In this document: positions 5,218 through 5,297 of the stretch, in pieces
Position numbering within the stretch: position 1 is the stretch's first letter
How the letters are laid out: every line of letters starts with the position of its first letter
NCBI GenBank assembly: GCA_913053665.1
Contig: CAJXGR010000235.1
Span: 1-5,297, forward strand
Direction: 5' to 3'
DNA from: an uncultured Spirochaetia bacterium
GTDB lineage: Bacteria > Spirochaetota > UBA6919
Length of the DNA stretch: 5,297 bases
Notes under the pieces: model-generated
What the model was told of the DNA's origin: nothing
What the model saw: only the letters and a program-made list of their open reading frames with translations
Database searches by the model: none
Translations under genes and position numbers: made by a program

Positions 5218-5297
5218 TTGATCATAACATTAACTCAAGCTGCTAAGGAGGCGTTAAAAAATAGATTCCCGTTTTTAAGATTCCCAAAATATAATCG
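5218..5297 (+). CDS. Possible 5' end of a gene cut by the right edge
   Basis: A plus-strand frame is open from a stop at 5200-5202 to the window end. From TTG at 5218 it reads L(M)IITLTQAAKEALKNRF, then PFLRFPKYN, which looks more protein-like than random AT-rich translation. The strong AAGGAGG at 5245-5251 lies inside this frame, coding for part of AAKEA, and is not followed by any ATG, GTG or TTG at normal spacing. No good Shine-Dalgarno precedes TTG 5218, and GTT at 5203 is not a start, so the true start is unresolved. A promoter-like TTGTTA (5187-5192), 19 nt, TATACA (5212-5217) overlaps the candidate start and would exclude it if real. Only 26 codons are visible and I do not recognise the family. 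Confidence 0.25.
   Translation, partial: MIITLTQAAKEALKNRFPFLRFPKYN

Overview
The window is moderately AT-rich and densely coding. It carries part of an Rnf electron-transport operon, a secreted protein with a YARHG-type domain, a complete seryl-tRNA synthetase gene and an unrecognised small acidic protein. An Rnf complex (ion-translocating ferredoxin:NAD oxidoreductase) beside a signal-peptide-bearing YARHG protein suggests an anaerobic or facultative bacterium with an exported proteome. A spirochaete-like or similar lineage would fit, but no gene here fixes the phylum.

Left part, minus strand (1-1883): rnfD is followed by the 5' part of rnfE, which runs off the left edge. Both encode integral membrane subunits of the Rnf complex. 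rnfG, which sits between rnfD and rnfE in well-studied rnf clusters (as nqrC does between nqrB and nqrD), is absent here. The 140 bp D-E gap instead holds an 86 bp structured repeat. rnfC is also not directly upstream of rnfD, which appears to be the first gene of its transcript. A good sigma70-type promoter lies about 230 bp upstream of it.

Middle (1884-3354): a 469 bp spacer separates rnfD from a divergent gene for a secreted protein. That protein has an N-terminal YARHG-like domain and FG-GAP-like acidic motifs. A second copy of the 86 bp repeat begins at the first base after its stop codon.

Right part (3493-5297): serS (plus strand) is complete with all class II synthetase motifs. It converges on a 111-115 aa acidic orphan ORF (minus strand), and the two stop codons overlap in a shared CTAG. 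At the right edge an open plus-strand frame may be the start of a gene cut by the window.

The most notable signal is the pair of 86 bp repeats (581-666 and 3355-3440). They align without gaps at 74/86 identity. Both can fold into the same three-way junction, and all ten differences that fall in stems keep pairing, including three full compensatory pairs. The two remaining differences lie in one loop. GTAG/CTAC ends recall REP/REPIN elements.
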